This document shows, in pieces, positions 1 through 8,090 of a stretch of 64,000 bases of DNA. Both the position numbers and the translations under genes were made by a program. Source of the DNA: Bacteroidetes Order II. bacterium (lineage in GTDB: Bacteria; Bacteroidota; Rhodothermia; Rhodothermales; UBA2364). Every line of letters begins with the position of its first letter. Position 1 is the stretch's first letter. The notes beneath the pieces are model-generated. The model saw nothing but the letters and a program-made list of their open reading frames with translations. It was not told the origin of the DNA and made no database searches. The stretch is from NCBI GenBank assembly GCA_016788705.1, contig JAEUSQ010000053.1, forward strand, positions 62,001 to 126,000. The letters run 5' to 3'.

Positions 1-814
1 CAGCAGTACGTGATTGTACACGGGCTTCGAGAAGTTCATTCATGCGCAAAATCTGATTTGCCGCTTCCCTCTTCTCGGTCACATCCATCACAATTCCAGT
101 CATGCGCAACGGATCGCCTTCCGCACTTCTGAAAACCTTAGCAACAGAACGTACCCACCGCACTTTACCATCCGATGCCCGAATGCGGTATTCAAAATCA
201 TAGTCCGAACCCCAAACCAGTATATTTTGGATAGATTGGTTTACGGCTTCACGATCTTCTTCGTGGACATAAGAGAGAAACGTTATAAATTTATGCCTTA
301 ATCCATAAGAGATACGTCCAGTGACCATGGATGGTTCGGACGAATAGCGTAACTCATCTTTTGGTACATCCCAATCCCAAGCCACCATTCTGGCCGCTTT
401 CAGGGCAAGACGTAGCCGTTCGTCTCCTTCCGACACCGCCCTAATGGCATCTGCCTGACGCAAACTAGTGTGGAGCAAAGAGCGGAGCGGTTGTAACCTA
501 ATGCCATCCATAGACAAACACCCAAGTGCCCCTAAGTCATGAACCCGCTGTACCATCCTTTCGTCGTTATAGCGTTGGATTAGCAAAGCGGGAATTCTTT
601 CTTTATCTTTACGTGCAGCATGAAGCAGTTGCAACCCTCCACTTTCATAGCTGAGCAGGTAGAGGTCATATAAGCCTTGTTCCAGTGCATTCAAGGCTTC
701 ACGAAAAGAAGAAGTCCAGTCAAGTTTGATTTCTTCAGCGTCAGACGAAGACACCAAATCTTTAAGGAACAGGTAGTTGCCCTCAAGTTGATCGAATAAT
801 AGGATCGTTTTCAA
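1..814 (-). CDS. PAS-domain signalling protein with degenerate receiver domain (partial)
   Basis: The gene runs off the left edge, so only its N-terminal 271 residues are visible. Residues 1-115 have the length and alternating pattern of a response-regulator receiver, but the usual functional residues are absent. The acidic pair reads FDQ, the phospho-acceptor Asp in the YDLYLLS stretch is Ser, and the late Lys is Met in GCLSMDG. A PAS_3-type fold with PAC motif follows: WDWDV at its start, then YRIRASDGKVRWVRS and MTGIVMDVTEKREA. A coiled segment (ILRMNELLEARVQSR) after it looks like the linker to a kinase or GGDEF output domain outside the window. No ATG fits the frame near the 5' end, so TTG at 814 is chosen. 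It diverges from the DprA-like gene with about 50 bp between them. The sensor role is inferred; the output domain is unknown. Confidence 0.7.
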   Translation of the reverse strand, partial: MKTILLFDQLEGNYLFLKDLVSSSDAEEIKLDWTSSFREALNALEQGLYDLYLLSYESGGLQLLHAARKDKERIPALLIQRYNDERMVQRVHDLGALGCLSMDGIRLQPLRSLLHTSLRQADAIRAVSEGDERLRLALKAARMVAWDWDVPKDELRYSSEPSMVTGRISYGLRHKFITFLSYVHEEDREAVNQSIQNILVWGSDYDFEYRIRASDGKVRWVRSVAKVFRSAEGDPLRMTGIVMDVTEKREAANQILRMNELLEARVQSRTA

Positions 815-866
815 TGGGATCGGGTGAGGTTTATAATCAAGATGTTTACTAAAATATGAATATACA

Positions 867-1763
867 ATGAACGAATCAAGTCTTGAAGATAAAAAGAATC
901 GGCTTTCGTGGATATTATCGTTAGAAGGCTTGGAGGGCATTGGTCGGATAAGCGCCCGAAAAGTAGTGAAGGCTTTTCCTTCGTATTCGGCACTTTTAAA
1001 CATGCCATACGAACAAGCATATATCCGATTAAAAGGCGTTGCCAATCGAGAAAACCTGATACGCAAACTTAAAGATCGTGCCTTTTTTGAGCCTGAACTT
1101 GCGGCGGCTTATGATCGTGTTTCTCGGCTTTTTAACATGCAGGTGGAGCTATTTTCTTGGGATACACCCACTTGGCCAGTAAGACTTGAAATGCTTGAAG
1201 GCAGCCCTAAACCTAATATTTTGTATGGATATGGTAATGTGGCTTTGCTAAATCAGCCCCTCATTGGCCTTTTTGGCCGCCCCAATCTTGAATCACATCA
1301 TTTTGAGCTGGCACAAGATGTTGTTCGCTTTTTGCTTCAAGAAAATCTGGTCCTTATGGCTGGCCTACAGACGGGTTTTGACACTGTAGTACATAAAATT
1401 TGCTCAACTTCTGGGCATCCATCGGTTATGTGGGCGAGTAGCGGCCTATCACGTGTCAACAACAACATACGGTCGCAAGCGATGGCATCGGTTCGGCAAG
1501 GTGGCCTGATGGTTTCTTCGTTCCCCATGCAACATGGCCCTTATGAACACGACGAATTTGAACGCGCCAAACTGGTTGCTGCCACTGCAAACGTTTGTTT
1601 GTTCACCCAACCAGAAGCACATACACCAGAATACCATGCACTAGAATTGGCCGTACAGCTAAAGAAACCAGTATTTGGCATCATGCAACAACAGATTCAA
1701 GGAGTACACCCCCTTGCTTCGGTAGATGATTTTCCATGGATCAAAGCAGCCTTAAAAATATAA
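867..1763 (+). CDS. Divergent DprA/Smf-like DNA-processing protein
   Basis: DprA loads RecA onto incoming single-stranded DNA during natural transformation. This 298-residue protein has the DprA order: an N-terminal helix-hairpin-helix region (LEGIGRISARKVVKAF, about 18-40), then a Rossmann-like domain. Segments matching DprA are the P-x-x-L-Y before the fold (PKPNILYGYG), IGLFGRPNLES for the GxR loop, AGLQTGFDTVVH for the usual SGLARGIDTAAH, and KKPVFGI near the end. The usual RNR motif is replaced by ERAKLVAAT, and the GSR loop by FGRP. No C-terminal winged helix is present. It may have diverged in function, but the fold assignment looks sound. It starts with ATG at 867. Its stop codon lies inside a hairpin that probably terminates the facing S46 peptidase gene. 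Confidence 0.7.
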   Translation: MNESSLEDKKNRLSWILSLEGLEGIGRISARKVVKAFPSYSALLNMPYEQAYIRLKGVANRENLIRKLKDRAFFEPELAAAYDRVSRLFNMQVELFSWDTPTWPVRLEMLEGSPKPNILYGYGNVALLNQPLIGLFGRPNLESHHFELAQDVVRFLLQENLVLMAGLQTGFDTVVHKICSTSGHPSVMWASSGLSRVNNNIRSQAMASVRQGGLMVSSFPMQHGPYEHDEFERAKLVAATANVCLFTQPEAHTPEYHALELAVQLKKPVFGIMQQQIQGVHPLASVDDFPWIKAALKI

Positions 1764-1791
1764 GGCGGATGTAAGCATAACACCCGCCTTA
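1752..1791 (-). terminator. Terminator for the S46 peptidase gene
   Basis: TAAGGCGG (1761-1768) pairs with CCGCCTTA (1784-1791); three more base pairs follow beyond one A/C mismatch. Read on the minus strand, the stem is followed by TATATTTTTAAG, a U-rich tail. The stop codon of the DprA-like gene is part of the stem. Confidence 0.6.
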
Positions 1792-1827
1792 ACTTCAACC
1801 AAGAGGCTATGAAGCCTGTATAGTCGT

Positions 1828-3984
1828 TTATTTCTTTTTATCTTTTTGTGTTTGTTTTACCCCTACACGCATAGAAGCATCGGCAGCGGCTTCGGTATCG
1901 AAATATTTTCCGGTACGAAGTTCCTGTGCAATCCGATCTAAATCAAATATCTTATCTAAAGACTCAACCATGGCGCGAGAGTCCACTGATACCGTCCTAT
2001 TGGAGGTATTCACATAGATAAACTCACCGGGAAGACCTTCTATGTTGCTGTCAAAAGCCAAGCCCACCACTTCTAGGTTTGTATTGACCAACGGGGAACC
2101 AGAGTTCCCACCAATGATGTCGTTCGTAGAAACGAAGTTAAATGGTGTAGCCAAATCTAGGTCGGCAGGAAGTTTTTGCCACCTTGCCGGAAGTTTCCAT
2201 TCGCCTTTGCCATCCATACTATGGTAGCGGTCCATTAATCCGTAAAAGGTGGTATAAGGCGCTGCTGTGGTTCCATTGTATTCATAACTCGATACCACAC
2301 CGTCGGAAATTCGCAGCGAGAACGTTGCATCTGGTGGGATTGCAGTGCCGTAAATGCCAAATTTGGCGTTTGCAAGTTGGCCAAGTAGCTCACGTTCACG
2401 TGCATTGAGTGGGCCTAATTTACCTGTGAAGGCTATAAATGCTTCGCCAAGTGCTCGTCCCAAAACCACAGCAGGGTCGCTGCTTTTTGCCCAGTCTCCA
2501 CCCATTTCTTCAGCAAATCCGGAGCTTGTGGCCAATTTAGAAGCGGCCAGCATCTTACGAGCAGCCTCGGCAGGAGAAACCCCCGTAGTCATCCCAGCAA
2601 CTTTCACCAGTGCATGATCTCGGCCAAGCCATTTTTCCATCATTGCAAACCGGATGGTCAGCAATTCTTCTTCCATTTTAGGGTTTTCATCTTTCAAGCC
2701 ATCCAACGCTGCTTTAAGCTGTGCATTGTTCGTGGTCTTGTACGTAGTGCCTAAGAACGCCCGTTTCATCAGATTAGATTCAAAGGGGAAGCCGTTTGCG
2801 ACCCCATATAATCCCGCAATGTACGGACCTTGTTCGCGCTTTTGCTGCTGAATGGCCGCAATATCAGAGATAAGAGACCCGTACTTGGCCTTTAGTGCCT
2901 CCGAATTGTTAATGGCTGCTAGCATCTGGGCTTCCGCATCCCGCTTACGGTCTAAAAGTACCGGATCCCGCATACCAGCGAGGCGACCATTAAGGGCTTT
3001 CCAACTGTTAGAGTATCCAAAATATTCGTCCATTTTTTCTTCGTCATTTGGATCCCAATATTTTTTCAATACGGCTAGACCGTCTTTGAAGAGACCTACT
3101 TGCGCAGGCATGGCAATATCGCGGCGGTATTCTAAGATGGAAACCGTTTGTAAGCGATTCGTGGTTCCCGGATTACCCAGCGTAAAGACCGCGTCTCCGG
3201 CTTTGGTCCCATTTTTCGAGAAGGGGAAATGATTGGGTGTTGCTAAAGGCTTACCATCTTTTCCATAGGCCCGGAAAAAGGCCATGTCTAAGTTGAACCG
3301 TGGGAACGTGAAGTTATCAGCATCTCCTCCAAAATAAGCGATGTCCAATTCTGGCGCCATCACCAGACGAATATCATCATATTTTTGAAATGTATAAGCG
3401 GTGTATTTTGCACCACTATACATACGAATTACCTGAACACGACGCCCTTCTCCCGCACTTGCGCTAAGGTCTTTTTCCAATTGCAAGGCTGCTTGTGATT
3501 TTGCCTGATCTCGGGCGGCGTCATTGGCTGCACTAGAACCGGCAGCATTAACTCGGTCGGTAACGTCCTTAATTTCAATTAGTTGTTCAACAAACAGGTC
3601 AGGCACTTTCACCTCTTCTTTACCCATTTTTGCTACAAATCCTTTTTCAACCATACCAGACCCCCCACTAACCTTAACGAGGCTCTCGCGGGCGCAGTGA
3701 TGATTGGTCATTACGAGGCCATTAGGCGAAACAAACGAAGCGGAACAATAAGTAGCGAAACGTAGCGCCCCAAGCCTTGCCTTTTCGAACCAAGCGGCGT
3801 CGGGATTAAATCCATAGGTATCCCGAAAATAAGTAAGTGGCGGGTTATCGAAAGTCCACATTTTTCCACCATCCAACATGCCTGCCTTGTTGCTATCGGC
3901 ATATGGACTTTGGGCTTGTAGTATTCCCGTAAAGCCAAGTAGGGCCACAAGAACGATGAAGAACTTTTTTACATTGGTTTCCAT
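1828..3984 (-). CDS. S46 family dipeptidyl-peptidase (DPP7/DPP11 type), secreted
   Basis: The 718-residue protein matches the usual S46 length of about 700-720. A signal peptide ends near AQA/QSPYA (residue 25). The catalytic His lies in TNHHCARES (His95/96), the Asp is probably in FNLDMAFFRAY, and the nucleophile is Ser628 in GGNSGSPLV. S46 enzymes remove dipeptides from peptide N-termini in the periplasm. The specificity position 18 residues after the Ser is Arg in DPP11 (acidic P1) and Gly in DPP7 (hydrophobic P1). Here it is Ser646 (GLAFDSN), so a DPP11-like acidic preference is unlikely and a DPP7-like role is more probable. The start ATG is followed directly by K-rich signal residues. 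The gene is monocistronic, with a hairpin terminator downstream. Confidence 0.93.
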   Translation of the reverse strand: METNVKKFFIVLVALLGFTGILQAQSPYADSNKAGMLDGGKMWTFDNPPLTYFRDTYGFNPDAAWFEKARLGALRFATYCSASFVSPNGLVMTNHHCARESLVKVSGGSGMVEKGFVAKMGKEEVKVPDLFVEQLIEIKDVTDRVNAAGSSAANDAARDQAKSQAALQLEKDLSASAGEGRRVQVIRMYSGAKYTAYTFQKYDDIRLVMAPELDIAYFGGDADNFTFPRFNLDMAFFRAYGKDGKPLATPNHFPFSKNGTKAGDAVFTLGNPGTTNRLQTVSILEYRRDIAMPAQVGLFKDGLAVLKKYWDPNDEEKMDEYFGYSNSWKALNGRLAGMRDPVLLDRKRDAEAQMLAAINNSEALKAKYGSLISDIAAIQQQKREQGPYIAGLYGVANGFPFESNLMKRAFLGTTYKTTNNAQLKAALDGLKDENPKMEEELLTIRFAMMEKWLGRDHALVKVAGMTTGVSPAEAARKMLAASKLATSSGFAEEMGGDWAKSSDPAVVLGRALGEAFIAFTGKLGPLNARERELLGQLANAKFGIYGTAIPPDATFSLRISDGVVSSYEYNGTTAAPYTTFYGLMDRYHSMDGKGEWKLPARWQKLPADLDLATPFNFVSTNDIIGGNSGSPLVNTNLEVVGLAFDSNIEGLPGEFIYVNTSNRTVSVDSRAMVESLDKIFDLDRIAQELRTGKYFDTEAAADASMRVGVKQTQKDKKK

Positions 3985-4016
3985 ATACGTTTTGATTGGT
4001 TAAAGAAACGGTTTAC

Positions 4017-4024
4017 CAAAGGTA
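4017..4024 (-). promoter_or_regulatory. Candidate -7 element of the S46 peptidase gene
   Basis: On the minus strand this reads TACCTTTG, an exact match to the Bacteroidota -7 consensus TAnnTTTG, 32 bp upstream of the start codon. I found no convincing TTTG at the -33 distance, so this is half a promoter. Confidence 0.35.
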
Positions 4025-4159
4025 AGACAACAAACAGAAAGCGCTTTTAGGTTTTAAGCGAATTGTATATGCAACGACGAAGGAGGCAATCCGTTTCTGT
4101 TCCGACAAAACTCCATACTGTTTAGAAATGCTGAAAACCATCTTTTGCGCCAATGATCA

Positions 4160-4191
4160 TTTGGAAAAAAACGCCTTGTGTTCCTATATTG
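4160..4191 (+). promoter_or_regulatory. Candidate promoter of tRNA-Leu(UAG)
   Basis: TTTG (4160-4163) and TATATTG (4185-4191) are separated by 21 bp, close to the Bacteroidota TTTG / TAnnTTTG arrangement. The tRNA begins 12 bp after the second element. Confidence 0.45.
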
Positions 4192-4203
4192 TTTATGAGA
4201 GTA

Positions 4204-4285
4204 GCGGGTATGGCGGAATTGGTATACGCGCCAGACTTAGGATCTGGTGGGGAGACCCGTGGGGGTTCGAGTCCCTCTACCCGCA
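4204..4285 (+). tRNA. tRNA-Leu(UAG)
   Basis: A complete cloverleaf: 7-bp acceptor stem GCGGGTA/TACCCGC, discriminator A at 4285, anticodon stem CCAGA/TCTGG around loop CTTAGGA with anticodon TAG, a variable arm, and T-loop TTCGAGT. The CCA end is not encoded. The variable arm is short for a class II leucine tRNA. An intrinsic terminator follows 8 bp downstream. Confidence 0.95.
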
Positions 4286-4292
4286 CAAAAAA

Positions 4293-4319
4293 TCAGGGGT
4301 GAAATTCCCCTTCTTTTTT
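4293..4319 (+). terminator. Terminator after tRNA-Leu(UAG)
   Basis: AGGGG (4295-4299) pairs with CCCCT (4307-4311), followed by TCTTTTTT. The stem is short but GC-only apart from the closing pair. It separates the tRNA from the GH57 gene that starts at 4344. Confidence 0.6.
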
Positions 4320-4343
4320 CAAACAAAATGTAAGCGCTTTCAT

Positions 4344-7300
4344 ATGTATAGATTATCGTCCCTGCTTCTATTTATGCTGTCGCCCTACTTCCTATGGGGC
4401 CAAAACAGTCCAGAGGAAGCCGTTCAAACAACTTCAAACCCACCCATTTATATTGCCTTCTTATGGCATATGCACCAGCCGATTTATTGGCCGGGAGAAA
4501 CCGTGAGACAGACAGACGCGGCGAACAGATACAGCTACCGTGTAGAAGATATCCATAATCAGCGGACAGGACCTTATACTTGGTGGCCAAAAAATGCCAT
4601 ACAGAAGGCCGCAGATGCCGGGCTGGCAAATTGCGGCGCTTCAGTCAGTTTTTCGGGTTCGCTCATAGAGAATTTAAACGGACTGGAGGCCGCAGGAAAT
4701 GGTAATTTTGCGAATTGGAAAACACCATACCGAGATGGGGTTCAACTCAAGACCGCAAGAGGTAACTCACGATTAGATATGATTGGCTTTGGATATTATC
4801 ACCCCCTTATGGGTCTAATCGAATATGAAGATATCCGGCGTCAAATACAATTACACAAAAACATCTCTGTCTCTGCCTTTGGTGGCACTTATTCTAAAGG
4901 GATTTTCCCACCGGAGAATGCCTTCTCAAAGCGCATGATTCCTGCATTGGTGGACGAGGGCATTCAATGGGCATTGGTGGATAATGTGCACTTTGACCGT
5001 GCAGCTATAGGTTACCCTTGGACGAAAAATGGGAACCTATACGAAGTGAATAAAGCCGACCAAGTAAATGCCGATCCAGGAGACTGGGCCCAATTGAATG
5101 GCCTTTGGGCTCCCACCAAAATTTCTGCGGCTTGGGGGCATCGCCCACATTTCGCCGAGTATGTCAACCCGGCAACCGGCCAGAGTACACGGCTCATTGT
5201 GGTGCCAACCAGCCGTTATTTGGGTAACGAAGATGGTCGTGGTGGGTTTGGTGCATTGAACTATGACCTTGTGATGAGCCAGTTGGCCCCCTATAATACC
5301 GACCCAAACCACCCCATCTTGGTGGTTTTGCACCATGATGGCGATAACTATGGGGGCGGATCGGAAGGATATTATGGTGGTAATTTCCAATCATTTGTGG
5401 ACTGGGCCAAGGCCAATCCGGGACGCTTTCAATGCACAACTATTCAGGATTATTTAGAGCAATTCCCCCCAAGTCCTACCGACGTGATCCATGTGGAAGA
5501 TGGAAGTTGGAGTGGTGCCGATAATGGTGATCCGGAGTTTAAAAAGTGGAATGCCGATTGGGACGGCACGGGGTATAGCCACGACCGGAATTCATGGGCT
5601 GTTATCACAGCAGCCAAAAACGTACTCGAAACCGCCCAGCAGGTTAATAACAACCACCCCAATCTGAATGAAGCTTGGCGGCATATGATGACCGCTCAAG
5701 CATCTGATTATTGGTATTGGGATGGAACCGAAATCTGGGACTCGGCTCCTACTCGTGGAACGAACTTGGCCATTCAACTTGCAGACCCCGTCGCAAAAAG
5801 CGGAACAGATGCTACCCCACCTACAGTCTGGATTCCTCAGCGAGAAGCCTACAATCCGGGCGGTAGAGAATGGGAAAAGACCCAAGCCAGTAATCCCGAA
5901 ATCTGGACGTTTGCTTATGACATGAGCGGCATTTCGTCGGTAAAATTATATTATCGAACTGACAAAGATGGAACAAACAGCCTTGCCAGCAAACATAATG
6001 AAACCTATGCCGGAGGTGCAGAGGTGAACGAATGGCAGATATTGGATATGGGTGTTGTGAGTATGCCTAATGCCCAGACCAATCCCTTGCCTACCTTACG
6101 TGCGAGTCGGTATAGTGCAACCATTACAGGTCTTACCGATGTTTTGATTGATTATTATGTAGAAGCCACCGATACCAAAGGCTTTGTCAAGAAAACCGAT
6201 ATCCAGCATGTATGGATCGGAGCAAGTTCTGGCGGTGGTGATACGGGGAGTAGCTCTGTCTCTTGGTCGCCGCAAAACCCTACCAAAGACGATGTAATCA
6301 CCATTACGGTTACCAATGCCACCCAAGGAGCAAAATTGCACTGGGGGGTAAACCCCGTCGGTTCTACGTGGCAAACACCCCATAGCGCCTATCAACCTAC
6401 AGCATCGTTGCTCTTTGGTGGCACAGGACCAGCGGTACAAACACCCTTTATTGGCCCAGATGCCGAGAAGAAGCTTACCCTAACTATCGGGCCATTTAAT
6501 AATTCGGCTCAAGTGGTGGAGCGTTTGGCGTTTGTTCTTAATTACAATGACAATACGTGGAACAACAATGGTGGCCAGGACTTCACGATCACGATTTCCG
6601 GAAATAGCGGTACACCTCCCCCAATGGTTACTTATACCATGGACGGAACAAAAGACGCCGTAGCGACGCAAATTGCCTCGAACGGCGGCTTAGATCTACA
6701 CGCACATTGGAATGGCGCGACCCTGTATGTGGCATCCACAAAGGCCGCAACAGCGGGTGGAGATGTGTTTATTTTTGTTGCAGATAGCCCCGGTGCTATG
6801 AAGGCAAGCCCTTGGGGTAAAAGCGGTCAAGTGGCTACTTGGTCACGTTTTTTGGCAAACGAGCAAGACAATAATTGGGCAGGCTGGTTTGATGGTGCAG
6901 GGAACACCAAGACTGGGGCTTCACTAAAACAATCATCAGGGACCATTTTGGAAGGCAGCATAGACATTGCGTCAGAGCTTGGTAGTATCCCTTCGAAGAT
7001 TTATCTGGCAGTTACAAAATTTGGAACTGCCAATGCAGGGACGCTTTCTGCTCAAGCACCTGCAGGAAATGGTGACGGAAACGTAGATGCATCCGAATGG
7101 GTGGAGTTTATTCTTGCTACGCCAACCCATCAAGGGAATGAGACATCGCTTCCTACGGCCTTTTTCTTGGAGCCCAACTATCCTAATCCATTTAATCCAA
7201 CGACTACCATTGCTTATAGCCTCCAAAAAGCTGGTGAAGTCACGCTGTCGGTTTATGATGTTACGGGCCGGATAGTACGTACCCTTTCGAAAGGTTTTCA

Positions 7301-7418
7301 AACAGCCGGACGATACCAAGCCAGATTGGATGCTTCGGATCTTTCGAGCGGTGTGTACTTTGTCCGCCTGAGCATGGAGGGTATCTCTCAAACCAGAAGC
7401 ATTGTTCTGACCAAATAG
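4344..7418 (+). CDS. Secreted GH57-family glycosidase with T9SS sorting domain
   Basis: The 1024-residue product starts at ATG 4344. Open frame further upstream runs through the tRNA and cannot be coding. A signal peptide ends near LWGQ (residue 20). The GH57 hallmark HMHQP sits at residues 42-46. FPPEN (Glu191) and LHHDGDN (Asp332) are candidate nucleophile and acid/base regions; GH57 enzymes act on alpha-glucans. After the catalytic part comes a region with immunoglobulin-like strands, including a segment (about 630-760) reminiscent of CBM25/26 starch-binding modules, and then a second beta-rich domain that resembles outer-membrane cargo modules. The C-terminus has the T9SS type A signal (NYPNPFNP near residue 945, then VYDVTGRIVRTL and SSGVYFVRL). 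Function is probably extracellular starch or glycogen breakdown. The exact substrate is inferred. Confidence 0.85.
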   Translation: MYRLSSLLLFMLSPYFLWGQNSPEEAVQTTSNPPIYIAFLWHMHQPIYWPGETVRQTDAANRYSYRVEDIHNQRTGPYTWWPKNAIQKAADAGLANCGASVSFSGSLIENLNGLEAAGNGNFANWKTPYRDGVQLKTARGNSRLDMIGFGYYHPLMGLIEYEDIRRQIQLHKNISVSAFGGTYSKGIFPPENAFSKRMIPALVDEGIQWALVDNVHFDRAAIGYPWTKNGNLYEVNKADQVNADPGDWAQLNGLWAPTKISAAWGHRPHFAEYVNPATGQSTRLIVVPTSRYLGNEDGRGGFGALNYDLVMSQLAPYNTDPNHPILVVLHHDGDNYGGGSEGYYGGNFQSFVDWAKANPGRFQCTTIQDYLEQFPPSPTDVIHVEDGSWSGADNGDPEFKKWNADWDGTGYSHDRNSWAVITAAKNVLETAQQVNNNHPNLNEAWRHMMTAQASDYWYWDGTEIWDSAPTRGTNLAIQLADPVAKSGTDATPPTVWIPQREAYNPGGREWEKTQASNPEIWTFAYDMSGISSVKLYYRTDKDGTNSLASKHNETYAGGAEVNEWQILDMGVVSMPNAQTNPLPTLRASRYSATITGLTDVLIDYYVEATDTKGFVKKTDIQHVWIGASSGGGDTGSSSVSWSPQNPTKDDVITITVTNATQGAKLHWGVNPVGSTWQTPHSAYQPTASLLFGGTGPAVQTPFIGPDAEKKLTLTIGPFNNSAQVVERLAFVLNYNDNTWNNNGGQDFTITISGNSGTPPPMVTYTMDGTKDAVATQIASNGGLDLHAHWNGATLYVASTKAATAGGDVFIFVADSPGAMKASPWGKSGQVATWSRFLANEQDNNWAGWFDGAGNTKTGASLKQSSGTILEGSIDIASELGSIPSKIYLAVTKFGTANAGTLSAQAPAGNGDGNVDASEWVEFILATPTHQGNETSLPTAFFLEPNYPNPFNPTTTIAYSLQKAGEVTLSVYDVTGRIVRTLSKGFQTAGRYQARLDASDLSSGVYFVRLSMEGISQTRSIVLTK

Positions 7419-7579
7419 CGGCCACTTATGGAAGGTAGAAAACCTTTTATTTCAGGACTTCCTTCCACATGGCCTGTTAGATTGCCTAAATGGATGCAGA
7501 AAGAAAGCAACCTCTTGTACATATTTTTTTAATAGGCCTGTCATATCTGTCGCTATTTACCCACGTATTTTAGTCACAA

Positions 7580-7620
7580 ATAAACGCATTGTAAAACCGA
7601 ACAATGCGTTTATCTTTTTT
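7580..7620 (+). terminator. Strong terminator after the GH57 gene
   Basis: A perfect 13-bp stem (7580-7592 with 7601-7613) closes an 8-nt loop, and CTTTTTT follows. It lies about 160 bp after the GH57 stop. A weaker hairpin (TGGAAGG/CCTTCCA near 7430-7460) lies between them. Confidence 0.85.
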
Positions 7621-8028
7621 ACGATTTTCTTTTATTGTGATTAAATCAGAACGGTATGGTTATTTATTGTCTTTTCAAAAGGGTAAAAGCAGCTATCACC
7701 GTTATCACAAACCATATACAATTAATACATTCCATTTTCCCATGTATCTGTCTCAAGATCATCTGTTTGTATAAGGAAAAATGATTATATTTCATTATTG
7801 ATAGACATGAACACTTCCATGCGATTTGCCTATACATTATGAAAGCCACACACATTTTGGTTTAAGACTAAATGAGGCAGTATTGACTATATTAGCTTGA
7901 TTAAATAAGGGTTTTTTGATCAAGGTTTACATTAATAAAAACTTAGAACAAAAAATGAAACATATTTGGGACTAAACCCTCATTGCGTGGGACGAATAAA
8001 AACACTTACACACCAAAAAGGGCTTAAA
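7621..8028. other. AT-rich intergenic stretch, no gene seen
   Basis: About 400 bp between the GH57 terminator and the terminator of the facing T9SS gene. The small open frames here (for example 7664-7855 minus) have no recognisable product, signal or start context. I see no RNA gene or repeat. Confidence 0.5.
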
Positions 8029-8066
8029 ACAAAAAAGGCAAGTTCTCTTTTTAAGAAACTTGCCTT
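8029..8066 (-). terminator. Terminator of the tail-collar/T9SS cluster
   Basis: AAGGCAAGTT (8035-8044) and AACTTGCCTT (8057-8066) form a perfect 10-bp stem with a 12-nt loop. On the minus strand it is followed by TTTTTTGTTTT. It lies 25 bp beyond the stop of the T9SS gene. Confidence 0.85.
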
Positions 8067-8090
8067 CGTTCTCTTTATGATTGGAGAAAT

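Noticed and set aside
811-1020. 69-residue minus-strand open frame
   Set aside because: It overlaps the start of the DprA-like gene and the gap beside it, in a different frame from the PAS protein.
4128-4343. Upstream extension of the GH57 reading frame
   Set aside because: It runs through tRNA-Leu(UAG) and a terminator; the signal peptide begins at 4344.
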